A DNA stretch of 28,617 bases from Methanosarcinales archaeon (GTDB lineage: Archaea; Halobacteriota; Methanosarcinia; Methanosarcinales; EX4572-44), in assembly GCA_004212095.1 (NCBI GenBank), contig RXIJ01000039.1, forward strand, positions 1 through 28,617. The letters are read 5' to 3'. Positions 6,864 through 15,959 of this stretch are shown one piece after another (position 1 is the stretch's first letter; the number at the start of each line of letters is the position of its first letter). The position numbers and the translations under genes were made by a program. The notes below the pieces were generated by a model. The model was not told where the DNA came from. It made no database searches and worked only from the letters and a program-made list of their open reading frames with translations.

Positions 6864-7541
6864 TCAATATTCAAATATCTCTCCCTGCTCCAGTATAATT
6901 ACTTCGCTCTTGCACAGACTGGTTACAAGTTCTGCAAATTCATCTGGTGACTGCTCGATTACTGGAAACGTGTTATAGTGCATTGGTATTACAATATCCG
7001 GTCGTATCCAGCTAGTAGCGATGGCTGCTTCACGAATACCCATGGTGTAGCGATCCCCGATAGGAAGAAGTGCAACATGTGGTCGGTACAGCTCTCCAAT
7101 AAGACGCATGTCTCCAAAGAGAGCTGTGTCGCCTGCATGATATACTCTGGTTCCGGCATCATCTATGATAAAACCAGCCGGACATCCACCATCGAAGCCA
7201 AATGCCGAATCGTCTATACCTGCAGAATGTATTGCTTCTGTCATTGTAAAGCGAACGCCTTCGATGGTGATGCTTCCTCCTTTATTCATACCCTCACACT
7301 GTATTCCGCTTTGTGCAAGGTATTTTGCAATTTCGTGCATAGCTACAACACTGCAGTTATGTTTGTTTGCTATGTCTACTGTAGCTCCAATGTGGTCTGC
7401 ATGTCCATGAGTGACTGCTATTATATCTGGTAACACGTCTGTTGTGGCTGCCCCAGGATTACCACTCAGGAAGGGATCAATGATCGTTTTTTTGGTTTCA
7501 CTTATTTCAAAACATGAATGTCCATACCATTTTATTTTCAT
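6864..7541 (-). CDS. Metal-dependent hydrolase, UPF0173 family (MBL fold)
   Basis: A 225-residue metallo-beta-lactamase-fold protein. Metal ligands are visible: H8 in KIKWYGHSCFE, THGHADHIG (HxHxDH motif), the HSAGID block, YHAGDTALFGDM, and the C-terminal IPMHYNTFP. This matches UPF0173 hydrolases, common in archaea, whose physiological substrate is not established. It is a cytosolic protein with no signal peptide. It is the last gene before the accessory island, on the same strand as the MBL gene at 7668 and DNA polymerase B. A TATA-like AATATAAATATT at 7567-7578 lies about 30 bp upstream of its ATG, suggesting its own promoter with a very short leader. Length is normal. Confidence 0.92.
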   Translation of the reverse strand: MKIKWYGHSCFEISETKKTIIDPFLSGNPGAATTDVLPDIIAVTHGHADHIGATVDIANKHNCSVVAMHEIAKYLAQSGIQCEGMNKGGSITIEGVRFTMTEAIHSAGIDDSAFGFDGGCPAGFIIDDAGTRVYHAGDTALFGDMRLIGELYRPHVALLPIGDRYTMGIREAAIATSWIRPDIVIPMHYNTFPVIEQSPDEFAELVTSLCKSEVIILEQGEIFEY

Positions 7542-7566
7542 TACATATCACACTCTTATAGTACAA

Positions 7567-7606
7567 TATTTATATTTCTGTGCAGGAAAATATAAACATT
7601 GCCATA
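7567..7606 (-). promoter_or_regulatory. Probable promoter of the UPF0173 gene
   Basis: Minus-strand AATATAAATATT (7567-7578) is a good archaeal TATA box at the right distance from the ATG at 7541. Just beyond, 7581-7606 on the plus strand (GGAAAATATAAAC...GCCAT) partly resembles the 47-bp element at 6656 and 20882. Confidence 0.5.
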
Positions 7607-7667
7607 CTTAAGAAAACATAGGGGATCTACTTCGTTCTCGTTGTTTTTACTGGCAGAACTCATCGAT

Positions 7668-8303
7668 TTATAACATGGATTTCGCAAGAGATAATGATAA
7701 TTCCAGACTCCTGCCAATGTTTCCATTAAAATGCTCGCCATGGCCCGGATATATTACATCAACATCCAGTTCCATTAGCCGCTCAATTGAATATACAAGC
7801 GCTTCCGCACTGCCTCCATATAGATCTACACGACCAACCCCCCCGCCAGCAAACACAGTATCTCCACAAAAAAGACTCTTTGAATGCTTATGGTACAGAC
7901 AGATACTTCCTGGAGTATGCCCTGGAGTATGAATCACTTCAAGCCCACCACCTTCTACAAGAGGCAGCACTTCCCCATCGGAAAGCAGCATATCAACGTC
8001 AACCTCTGGTGCTGCTGCACTGAACATTACAGCAGCAGAAGCGCGGTCATCACACAGGAGTGCTGCATCATCTCTATGTAGTGCAACCCTGGCACTGCTG
8101 CATTCTATAATGTCTACAAGCGAGCTTGTATGGTCATAATGTGCATGTGTCAACACCACCAATTCTAAATTCTTCAAAGATAATTTCAAGGCTTCCGGAA
8201 GTGCACCAGAAGCAGCAATACCAGCATCGATCAATACCTTAGAATCGGAAAGCAGATATGTATTAGCACTGTAGGATGATGTGTGAAGTAATTCGACCTT
8301 CAT
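7668..8303 (-). CDS. MBL-fold metallo-hydrolase (glyoxalase II-like)
   Basis: A 211-residue metallo-beta-lactamase-fold enzyme from ATG 8303 (MKVELLHTSSYSANTYLL); an in-frame start 21 bases upstream would only add MLFIVYS. Zinc motifs are THAHYDHTSSL (HxHxDH), HTPGHTPGS, CGDTVFAGG and YPGHGEHF, the complete set of ligands for a binuclear site as in glyoxalase II-like hydrolases. The substrate is not predictable; candidates include thioesters such as S-acylglutathione analogues. It is cytosolic. It is on the same strand as UPF0173 (127 bp downstream) but has its own TATA-like TTTTTTATAGAAAA at about 8339-8352. Many such paralogues exist in archaea, so only the class is certain. Confidence 0.92.
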   Translation of the reverse strand: MKVELLHTSSYSANTYLLSDSKVLIDAGIAASGALPEALKLSLKNLELVVLTHAHYDHTSSLVDIIECSSARVALHRDDAALLCDDRASAAVMFSAAAPEVDVDMLLSDGEVLPLVEGGGLEVIHTPGHTPGSICLYHKHSKSLFCGDTVFAGGGVGRVDLYGGSAEALVYSIERLMELDVDVIYPGHGEHFNGNIGRSLELSLSLAKSML

Positions 8304-8467
8304 AGAATACACAATAAACAACAAACAACTTCAAATTTTCTATAAAAAATAGGTTCTCTGGTCAATGGCACTACTTTGAGGAGATAGTACAATAGAATCA
8401 ATAAATTAAATGTGGTTGGTACTCCATAATGTTAGCATGAGGGTTCATAAGTCACTATGAATCCACA

Positions 8468-8674
8468 CTGCAAAGCTGCGCTTTCGCAGAAAATAGCCAG
8501 TAACCTTTAATTCTCGATTGCGAGAAGCACTAAGCACTGCAAAGCTTCGCTTTCACAGAAATTACCAGTAACTGCACAACCTCGCTTTCGCAGAAAATAG
8601 CCAGTAACCTTTAATTCTCGATTGCGAGAAGCAATCGAGTGCATAGAAAATAACTCACGACTAGTAGTCGAGTG
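8468..8674. repeat. Hairpin array 3' of polB, 104-bp period
   Basis: A 51-bp segment (from CGCTTTCGCAGAAAATAGCC to GAGAAGCA) is repeated at 8479-8529 and 8583-8633. Between and around lie hairpins: 8468-8489 and 8537-8558 (arms CTGCAAAGC and GCTTTCGCAG-like, triloops TGC or TTC), 8617-8639 (perfect CTCGATTGC / GCAATCGAG), and 8658-8670 (CGACTA-G-TAGTCG). The last one includes the polB stop codon. The remaining bases of 8304-8660 hold only the MBL promoter. Confidence 0.8.
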
Positions 8675-11210
8675 CCCTCAAAAATCGAATAGAAATTTCT
8701 GCGAGCTCAAGATGTTTTGTGCTGATGCCAAGGCTCTTGAAAATTCTATCAACAGGTGGAAGTATCTGTTTGTTGATGTAATAATTGGTATCAATTGGTA
8801 AATTGTTTGCTATCACATATTCTGGTTCTTCGGCTCTTGTTACAAGTAAGCCACTTCCTGCAATAATAACAAAAGGTATCCTGTCCCCTATATTTGGAAC
8901 AGTTCCACCTCTCCTTTTTATTTTTTCGACAACGGTTATATGTGGCTGCTTGTTTCGGTAGGTTTCTGTTTTTTTGGTGTAGCGTCTTGTTAGTATAAGT
9001 TTACTTAACTCATCCGGACGCGTTTTAATATCAAGAGCTCTAATCGTGTTTATTGCATCTCGAACAGTTTCTGCTGCCTTGTCGATGCTTCCTTTTTTAA
9101 GTACAAGCTCTAACACGTCATTTAATGTGTTAGATGCAAGTTCACACCAGTCACGGCGTACCGTTTCCATTCCTTTTACCTTGATCTTATCTTCCCAGCG
9201 ATCACCACTTTTTTCAAAGACCCAGATTGCATAGCGTTTTTTGGCAAGAAAAACACCTCTCCGAGCAACAGCTTCAAAGACCAGCTCCATCGGCTTTTCA
9301 AGATATGATGTGACGACCTCTGCAATTTTTGTTCCAAATAGCGAAGCCTTATCAATAGTAAGCTTCTTGCCACTATTTATTCTAACAAATACGCTGTCTG
9401 TGTCGCCATACACCACTTCAAAAGAGGAAATGTCATCACTATCTGTTACTATGGTGTTTTTAATGTCTTTTTCAATCAATTGCCTGGTATAGAGGATGTT
9501 TTCTCTACCGTAGCTTGTTACCGAGTTTGCAAGATTGAGACTGTACAAACGTGCACGTGCATAACCAGAGTAGCCATAAAAACTATTCAATAAGATCTTC
9601 AAAGCAAGCTGTGTAGCATCGAGTGCATGAATTTCATCTTCACTTGCCTGTTTCATTTCTTCTTTTATCCCAACCCTGAGCTTAAGCAGCCGTTCCAACA
9701 CCTTTGGCAGGATCCCCTGCTGTACTTTTTTTGATACAAAATGTCCATTGGAAGGTGTTGTTATAATATCTTCAGAACTATCTGGTGTATCTTTGATAAT
9801 CTCTGTAGTGTAGCAAAGATTGTGTGCCATCATAATGCTTGGATAAAGTGAGCGATAGTCGAGAATGACAATGTCTTCAGAGAGACCGCGCGCTGGTTGC
9901 AGCACTTCTCCACCTTTGAGTTCTTCGCCAGCACGGTGTCGATACGAAGATAATTTTTCACCAGGTTTTGGCGGCATTACCCTCTGGTTAGAACGATACT
10001 CTTTTAACAATAGATTCTCCACCATTGCTGTCTGTCCACTGTCTAGAATATCTTGCAGAAGTGATCCGCTCACCCGTGCAAGAGCAATATACTTGTCAAG
10101 GAGTCGGTATCGCATCATCATTTCCATCGCAAGATATGAATCGTTACGGCAGTACTCTATAAATGTTGGAAGCAAGTTCTCACTATTCCAGTAATTCTGC
10201 ATATCCCCAACCTTGACATCGTGCTTTTCAAGACCAAGAAGTTCCTTTGCAGAATTTTTGAGTGTGTACTGTTTAAGGCTGAACTCCTTTCTGATAATGG
10301 GTAACACATCAGCAATGATTCGACCAGTAACTGTTACGTGGGTGGTAGTACCAATACGCCGGTAATACACTGGCTTTCCATCCCGTCCGATGTCTGACTT
10401 TATGCCAGCATCAAGGTGTTTTACTCTATCTACAATATATGGAAAATCGAAGCCGTTGGAGTTATAACCAAGAATCACATCAGGGTCAAAATCTTTTACA
10501 ATCTCAAAAAAACGCTTGAGAAGAGATATTTCACTATCGCAGCCTTCAACTCCATCGAGTCCTGCAACAGGTTTTGCAGAAAGTACGATTGATTCTCTCT
10601 CATTGTACGATGGCTTGAAGTACATGCTAATAAGAACGATTGGCGATCTTGTTGCATCAGGCATGCCACCAGAAGTGGGACACTCAATATCAAAGGCAAG
10701 AAACCTGAGCTTTGCATTTGATACCTGTTCAACAGGAACCATTTTTCCAATCAACCGTAAATCAGAATCAACCCCATCTACACCAAATCCTTTTTTATCA
10801 ATTTCTTCTACTGATACAAAGCTCATACCACCAATGCCATGATCGATCATAAACCGATTTCGAAAGAGAATATCTGTCTCAAAAACCTTTCCAAATTTAG
10901 CTACACCATCACGGATTTCTCGTACATCTTTTGGGTCAGAAACAACCACCCTGTGCATCAAAACAGGATTTTTATAGTATCCAACCGCAGGAAAACGCTT
11001 CACTTCCTCAACCTTCAAAATCTGGGGAAACTCTGATCTAAGCACATTTTCTATGTTACTGGTAGTTGTTTGCAGATAAAAATACGGCTTAAAATCCGGA
11101 ACAAAACAGCATATACTTCTACCTTTGTGATCGCGCCCATAAAAACGAAGCAGCGGCTTTTTATTCTTATCATATGTGTAATCAGCATCAAGAATCTGAA
11201 ATTCTACCAT
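8661..11210 (-). CDS. polB: Family B DNA polymerase
   Basis: An 849-residue replicative/repair DNA polymerase. The N-terminal domain leads to the 3'-5' exonuclease: Exo I FDIEC (173-177; D174, E176), Exo II GYNSNGFDFPYI (248-259), Exo III YCRNDSYLA (353-361). Polymerase motifs are A DYRSLYPSIM (451-460), B KILLNSFYGYSGYARA (538-552), C YGDTDSVF (601-608) with the two catalytic Asp, and KKRYAIW after it. All catalytic residues are present, and length is usual for archaeal PolB. No intein. The last residues (RFLRALDY) lack a clear PCNA-binding Q-x-x-L-x-x-F-F box, and these codons and the stop lie in a palindrome of the 3' array, so the tail may have been altered. Promoter-like GGCATATAACAATG (minus, 11229-11242) lies ~25 bp upstream. 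Confidence 0.97.
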   Translation of the reverse strand: MVEFQILDADYTYDKNKKPLLRFYGRDHKGRSICCFVPDFKPYFYLQTTTSNIENVLRSEFPQILKVEEVKRFPAVGYYKNPVLMHRVVVSDPKDVREIRDGVAKFGKVFETDILFRNRFMIDHGIGGMSFVSVEEIDKKGFGVDGVDSDLRLIGKMVPVEQVSNAKLRFLAFDIECPTSGGMPDATRSPIVLISMYFKPSYNERESIVLSAKPVAGLDGVEGCDSEISLLKRFFEIVKDFDPDVILGYNSNGFDFPYIVDRVKHLDAGIKSDIGRDGKPVYYRRIGTTTHVTVTGRIIADVLPIIRKEFSLKQYTLKNSAKELLGLEKHDVKVGDMQNYWNSENLLPTFIEYCRNDSYLAMEMMMRYRLLDKYIALARVSGSLLQDILDSGQTAMVENLLLKEYRSNQRVMPPKPGEKLSSYRHRAGEELKGGEVLQPARGLSEDIVILDYRSLYPSIMMAHNLCYTTEIIKDTPDSSEDIITTPSNGHFVSKKVQQGILPKVLERLLKLRVGIKEEMKQASEDEIHALDATQLALKILLNSFYGYSGYARARLYSLNLANSVTSYGRENILYTRQLIEKDIKNTIVTDSDDISSFEVVYGDTDSVFVRINSGKKLTIDKASLFGTKIAEVVTSYLEKPMELVFEAVARRGVFLAKKRYAIWVFEKSGDRWEDKIKVKGMETVRRDWCELASNTLNDVLELVLKKGSIDKAAETVRDAINTIRALDIKTRPDELSKLILTRRYTKKTETYRNKQPHITVVEKIKRRGGTVPNIGDRIPFVIIAGSGLLVTRAEEPEYVIANNLPIDTNYYINKQILPPVDRIFKSLGISTKHLELAEISIRFLRALDY

Positions 11211-11228
11211 GTGAATAACACGCCTCTA

Positions 11229-11242
11229 CATTGTTATATGCC
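11229..11242 (-). promoter_or_regulatory. Probable polB TATA box
   Basis: GGCATATAACAATG on the minus strand is TATA-like and centred about 26 bp before the ATG, implying a very short or absent leader. Confidence 0.4.
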
Positions 11243-11760
11243 TTTTCATTACTTAAAACTCCAAAAACCAACTCTCTGATAATTTTGTGGTGAAACGAGT
11301 TTTAGGAAATAATTTCGAGAGGCATTGCCTTGAATGAACAGGTTACTCGTGCACGGCCCCAGTCTATGACACCTCCATATATTGTAGAATTCTCTAACTA
11401 CCACAATTTGAGTAAAGTATATATAGAGATAGTTACCTAAATATATTAAGGACTCAGTTTCACGTCTGAAAAAGCAAGGCTTTCCTCCTATGACGATAGA
11501 AAATTTGAAGTTGGAAATTGAGTTCGAAACATCTCTTACTCTCACCAAAATTCTGGAGACAGATACCTGCTTAGTGGTTTTGCAGGTCTGGTGCAGGTAA
11601 GTTAAGGTTGTTCCCCAAAAAATAGTAGAAAGGCGGATAGGATTAACCATTCTGATATCAACCAGCCAAATGTAATGGTGAATGAAGGCAATTATTCGTT
11701 GTATAATAATTTGCCTGACAGTATTACAAGCCCCTTCCCCAAAATCTATGATTTTGAGAT
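11243..11760. other. Non-coding interval between polB and hsp20
   Basis: No convincing gene on either strand; the longest frame (minus, 11249-11650) has no recognisable domain and a composition typical of random sequence. One weak structure is seen: ACCTGC at about 11564 can pair with GCAGGT at about 11581, and GCAGGTA recurs at 11591. The interval holds divergent promoters for polB and hsp20. Confidence 0.5.
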
Positions 11761-11764
11761 GGAG

Positions 11765-11836
11765 TAGTTAATATTTGGGTTAGAAACAATAAATGTGTTT
11801 GTTCACTGCAAACGTAAACAAAGTGAGGTGATTTAA
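11765..11836 (+). promoter_or_regulatory. hsp20 promoter, inverted repeat and ribosome binding site
   Basis: TTAATATTT (about 11768) is TATA-like. TTTGTT and AACAAA at about 11799-11821 form an inverted repeat around CACTGCAAACGT, a possible heat-shock operator. GAGGTGAT at 11823-11830 is a strong Shine-Dalgarno site six bases before ATG 11837. Confidence 0.45.
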
Positions 11837-12400
11837 ATGACAGAAGAAAAAAAACCAACAACTAAAGAAAGTGAAAAACAAGGAAATATAGAAATAGTGC
11901 CAAAGAAAAAAGAATCTTCACTATGGATGCGAACACCTTATGAGTTATGGGGTGAGATGGACAGGATGTTTGAAGACTTTACACGAAACTTCGGTGAAAT
12001 GTTCTGGTCACCATTATCCTCAAGAAAAAGGCATGTTCCATTTCCATGGAGGACTGGTGCAGTCACGTATCGTGAGCCTTATGTGAACATTCTTGATACC
12101 GGGAAAGAGTTTAAATTGAGTGCAGAGTTTCCAGGTGTTCCAAAGGAAAATATTGAAATAACAGTAACCGATGATGCCATAGAACTGTCAGCCAAAGCAG
12201 AAAAAGAGGAAAAAGAGGAAAAAGAGGATTATCTGCGTCAAGAACGTGGATACTCAGAATTTTACCGAAAACTTGTTCTTCCGGAAGAAATACTACCTGA
12301 CAAAGCAAATGCAAAACTGGAACATAGCATACTTGAAATAAGCCTTCCGAAGAAAGAGCCGAAGATAGAGCCTAAAAAACACAAGCTAGAAATAAAATAG
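11837..12400 (+). CDS. Small heat shock protein, Hsp20/alpha-crystallin family
   Basis: A 187-residue ATP-independent chaperone that binds unfolding proteins in the cytosol. The N-terminal ~75 residues are variable: a charged stretch, then WMRTPYELWGEMDRMFEDFT and WSPLSS. The alpha-crystallin domain runs from about residue 77 (YVNILDTGKEFKLSAEFPGV PKENIEITV) to about 175, with KLVLPEEI and LEISLPKK at the end. The usual A-x-x-x-NG-V-L signature is AKLEHSILEI here, with HS replacing the NG turn. The acidic insertion KEEKEEKEEKED (residues ~120-131) is longer than usual. It lies 52 bp upstream of a cation ATPase gene on the same strand and has its own strong ribosome binding site. T-runs at 12411-12436 probably terminate it. 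Confidence 0.95.
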   Translation: MTEEKKPTTKESEKQGNIEIVPKKKESSLWMRTPYELWGEMDRMFEDFTRNFGEMFWSPLSSRKRHVPFPWRTGAVTYREPYVNILDTGKEFKLSAEFPGVPKENIEITVTDDAIELSAKAEKEEKEEKEDYLRQERGYSEFYRKLVLPEEILPDKANAKLEHSILEISLPKKEPKIEPKKHKLEIK

Positions 12401-12410
12401 AACCACTTAT

Positions 12411-12437
12411 TTATTTTTTACTTTATCTTTTTTTGAT
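12411..12437 (+). terminator. T-rich terminator after hsp20
   Basis: TTATTTTTTACTTTATC followed by seven T residues lies 10-36 bases after the hsp20 stop. Archaeal transcription ends at such oligo-T tracts without a need for a hairpin. Confidence 0.5.
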
Positions 12438-12452
12438 CTGATATATTTATTC

Positions 12453-15134
12453 TTGTTGTATCCCGTGGCTGATATTAACTGGCATTCTGTTTCTGCAGAT
12501 GATGTGTTCTCGCTTGTTGACAGCAGTGAAAACGGTCTGGACAAGCACGAGGTTGAAGCGCGTATTGAGCGTTTTGGTTTTAATGAAGTTAGTTTTAAAA
12601 AACCTGCGAGTGCATTCTATCAGTTTTTTAAGCAGTTTTTGAGTCCATTGATTTATGTGCTGCTGGCTGCTGCTGCTGCAATGTTTTTTCTTTCCGAGTG
12701 GGCTGATATGGCAGTTATTCTGGGGGTGGTCCTTGCTAATGCTGTTATTGGGTTTGTACAGGAGCGAAAAGCCCAGCATGCACTTGAGTCTCTTGCCAGA
12801 ATGTTAGCTTCGGAAGCAGCAGTGTTACGTGACGGGAAGAGAGTGGTTGTTTCAAGTAAGAAGGTTGTGGTTGGCGATGTGGTGTTGCTTGAAGGCGGTT
12901 GCCGGGTACCTGCAGACATACGTTTGTTTTATGTGAAAAATTTGCAGGTGGATGAGTCGGCTTTGACTGGTGAGTCGCTTTCTATTAGAAAAACAAGCGA
13001 TATTGTTGTTGGAGAGGACATCCCTCTTGCTGATCGGTTGAATACGGTTTTTGCTGGCACTTTTGTGACACATGGACAGGGTCGTGGTGTTGTGGTTTCT
13101 ATAGCAGATAATACTGAGATTGGGAGAATTTCAGGATTTATTGAACAATCGTCTGACTTTTCCACACCTCTTGTTCGAAAGTTGAACGTGTTTGGAAAAC
13201 AGCTATCTCTGGCTATCATGTTTATCGCTTTTTTCACATTTATGTGGGGCTTGTGGTTTAATTATGATATCGAGTTTATTTTTCTTGCGGCAGTAAGTCT
13301 TGCTGTTGCTGCCATACCCGAGAGTCTGCCTGCTATTGTTACGATCAACCTTGCAATCGGTGTTAAAAAAATGGCAGAGAGAAATGCAATAATCAGGAAC
13401 CTGCCATCAGTTGAAACTCTTGGCAGCACCACTGTGATATGTACTGACAAGACTGGCACGCTAACGAAAAACCAGATGACTGTTACTGTCATAGATACGA
13501 TCAGCCGCAGGTATACACTTACTGGTGCCGGATATGAGCCTGTCGGAGAATTTTTATATAACGGGCAAGGAGTGGATCCGCTATCCGATGACAACCTTAT
13601 TAGAACACTTGAAGCTGGTGCATGGTGTAATGATGCAGCGTTAAGTGAGAATGGATCTGGTATTGAAGGCGATCCAACCGAGGGTGCACTTCTGGTTGCA
13701 GCATTAAAAGCAGGAGTCGCATCTGATTTACAGAGGCTTGACGTAATACCTTTTGAGCCTGAAAACCAGTACATGGCAACCCTGCACAAACTGGATGAAC
13801 AGAATAATATCATCTATGTGAAAGGCTCACCCGAGAAGGTTTTATCATTCTGTACCACACAGGAAGGAAAAACATCTCTTGATTTAAAAGAGGCCGAAAA
13901 TGCTGCTCGTTCGATGGCATCAGAGGCACTTAGAGTACTTGCAGTGGGATACAAAAAGGTGGATGCCTCAAAAACCCAGATAACACCTGAGGACATAAAC
14001 AAACTCGTGTTTCTTGGACTGTATGGCATGATGGACCCACCAAGAGATGAAGTCGTACATGCAATTGGGATGTGTACAAATGCAGGCATACGTGTAATTA
14101 TGGTAACTGGTGACCATAGGGAGACTGCACTCGCAATCGCAAAGAAGGTTGGTATTAAAACAGGGGGCGTAAGTACAGGTGCGGAAATTGATGACATGGA
14201 GAGTGAAGATCTCGCCTGCTGTCTTGATGAAACATCAGTATTTGCAAGAACCTCACCAGAACACAAATTTAAGATCGTACAAAATCTCCAGCAAAAAGGC
14301 GAAATTGTAGCAGTCACGGGAGACGGCATAAACGACGCTCCTGCATTAAAAACGGCAGACATTGGCATTGCCATGGGCATGTCAGGAACAGAAGTGAGTA
14401 GAGAATCGTCAGACATGGTACTTGTCGATGACAACTTCGCAAGCATCGTAGCAGCAGTAGAAGAGGGACGTAATGTGTACAGCAAGATTCAAAAAATCAT
14501 ACTCTGGACACTGCCAACCAATGGAGGCGAGGGACTTATAATAATGACTGCTCTACTCTTTGGGTTCACGTTTCCGCTATTACCCCTACACATCATCTGG
14601 ATAAATACGGTAACTGCTATTGGTCTTGGAACAACACTGATAGCAGAACCAAAAGAGGAGGGACTATTGCGACGACCACCACGTCCGGCAACAGAACCTT
14701 TGTTAACATCTTTAATAAAAAAACTGATATTAATCGTTGCAATATTAATGGTAACCGGTTCCTTCACACTGTTTTTTTTCAACCTTAACAATAACGAAGA
14801 CATAACTGTTGCACGTACCATCGTACTTAATACGATAGTGATGTTTGAAGTCTTCTACCTGCTCAACTGTAAATCAATCAACAAACACGTGCACAAACAG
14901 ATATTCTCAAACAAGTTCATGCTAATTGGAATAACAATCGTAATGCTCTTGCAGATGGGGATAACCTATCTTCCGGCAATGAATTCCATATTTCACACAG
15001 CACCCCTTACATCAGCACACTGGGTAATGATCGTTGCTATCTCAAGCACCGTATTCTTTCTTATGGAATTCCTTAAATATCTGCGCAGTAAAAAAACAGT
15101 ATTAAGTGAGCATGAGCAGAGTGAACGATCCTGA
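12453..15134 (+). CDS. Cation-transporting P-type ATPase (P2 type)
   Basis: An 893-residue membrane pump that couples ATP hydrolysis to cation transport. Motifs: TGES actuator loop (172-175), PESLPA in M4 (289-294), DKTGTLT with phospho-Asp332, KGSP nucleotide-binding (457-460), TGDGINDAP hinge (622-630), and about ten membrane segments, four of them C-terminal. Calcium pumps have PEGLP in M4 and N-x-x-T-D in M6; here M4 has PESLP and M6 reads WINTVTAIG (716-724), with Ala where SERCA has Asp. This resembles a bacterial/archaeal subgroup whose ion is not settled (Na+, K+, Ca2+ or Mn2+), so ion identity should stay open. Start uncertain: TTG 12453, or GTG 12465, which lies ~20 bp after TATA-like GATATATTTATTC and could be leaderless. 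It may respond to the same stress as hsp20. Confidence 0.92.
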   Translation: MLYPVADINWHSVSADDVFSLVDSSENGLDKHEVEARIERFGFNEVSFKKPASAFYQFFKQFLSPLIYVLLAAAAAMFFLSEWADMAVILGVVLANAVIGFVQERKAQHALESLARMLASEAAVLRDGKRVVVSSKKVVVGDVVLLEGGCRVPADIRLFYVKNLQVDESALTGESLSIRKTSDIVVGEDIPLADRLNTVFAGTFVTHGQGRGVVVSIADNTEIGRISGFIEQSSDFSTPLVRKLNVFGKQLSLAIMFIAFFTFMWGLWFNYDIEFIFLAAVSLAVAAIPESLPAIVTINLAIGVKKMAERNAIIRNLPSVETLGSTTVICTDKTGTLTKNQMTVTVIDTISRRYTLTGAGYEPVGEFLYNGQGVDPLSDDNLIRTLEAGAWCNDAALSENGSGIEGDPTEGALLVAALKAGVASDLQRLDVIPFEPENQYMATLHKLDEQNNIIYVKGSPEKVLSFCTTQEGKTSLDLKEAENAARSMASEALRVLAVGYKKVDASKTQITPEDINKLVFLGLYGMMDPPRDEVVHAIGMCTNAGIRVIMVTGDHRETALAIAKKVGIKTGGVSTGAEIDDMESEDLACCLDETSVFARTSPEHKFKIVQNLQQKGEIVAVTGDGINDAPALKTADIGIAMGMSGTEVSRESSDMVLVDDNFASIVAAVEEGRNVYSKIQKIILWTLPTNGGEGLIIMTALLFGFTFPLLPLHIIWINTVTAIGLGTTLIAEPKEEGLLRRPPRPATEPLLTSLIKKLILIVAILMVTGSFTLFFFNLNNNEDITVARTIVLNTIVMFEVFYLLNCKSINKHVHKQIFSNKFMLIGITIVMLLQMGITYLPAMNSIFHTAPLTSAHWVMIVAISSTVFFLMEFLKYLRSKKTVLSEHEQSERS

Positions 15135-15394
15135 TAGTGAGGCAGTGTCGATCAGCCTGGAGTTGTTTGATCGTGCGGAAAAACCCTGTTTCTCTCATAA
15201 GGTTAAACAGTGGGGGTAACCGATTGAATCTCTTGTATCGTCATGCAGGATATGGAGATCATCGACACGCACCGCCGATGACCATTTTCGATAGGCTGGG
15301 TTCAGGGCATTGCTGACCAAATAGATCAGTGGACGGATGCAGACACTGACAGAAGTTATTGAGTACGTTCCGTAAAGGAATTGGGATGCAAAGA

Positions 15395-15872
15395 CGAGGC
15401 TTTTATCAGCATGATATCATCGTATATCCCGGGTTTTATCGAAGCTGCAAAAACAGGCAAAACAGACGTTGTGATTGGTTCGCGCTTTCTGGAAAAAATG
15501 AGACAAGACCTAAATATAGGATCGTGGGAATGAAGGTGTTGAACATGTTTACCCGACTTGTTGGGGATATGAAACCACAGACTTTCAAAGTGGCTACCGG
15601 GCTTACAGCAGAAGAGCAGTAGAGAAGATTAAAATAAGAAATGGATGCGGGTTCGGAAATATTAACGTGAGGTCGGGGGATTGTAATTTGAACGTGGTGA
15701 AGATTTTGATAGATATGAGATATGACACTTTTGGCACGTCGTCAAAGAATCCGGTTTCTCATGGGTTTGGGGGTGCTCGGGCTCGGTTATCTGGCTCATT
15801 GCAGAGAAGAGACTTCTGCTGAATGTGATCTCGAGGTTGGAGGTTGGGTTAGGTTTTTCAAAGTTCTCATAA
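15395..15872 (+). pseudogene. Frameshifted family 2 glycosyltransferase (DPM synthase-like)
   Basis: Successive pieces of one GT2 protein appear in different plus-strand frames: QHD, then IPGFIEAAKTGKTDVVIGSR with FLE, then PKYRIVGMKVLNMFTRLVGD, then TDFQSGYRAYSRRAVEKIKI with RNGCGFGNIN, then IDMRYDTFGTSSKNPVSHGF, then VIWLIAEKRLLLNVISRLEV ending at TAA 15870. The order is exactly that of DPM1-like glycosyltransferases that move sugars to lipid carriers. At least five frameshifts separate the pieces, and the N-terminal NDP-sugar-binding part is not recognisable in 15135-15394, where no other gene is seen. This was probably a surface-glycan or dolichol-phosphate glycosyltransferase gene, now dead. 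Confidence 0.85.
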
Positions 15873-15959
15873 ACATTTTTCTTACCTGATAACAATATTT
15901 AATAAGTTCTCATAGCTTAAAAGAGCACTATCTAAAAAACCAGTAATTTTGATTAACGT

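Noticed and set aside
11249..11650. 133-residue minus-strand open frame
   Set aside because: No recognisable family, no ribosome binding site, composition like non-coding AT-rich DNA.
13814..14485. Long minus-strand frame opposite the ATPase
   Set aside because: Shadow frame from codon bias of the ATPase gene; no domain.
15662..15895. 77-residue minus-strand frame
   Set aside because: Antisense of the glycosyltransferase pseudogene C-terminus.
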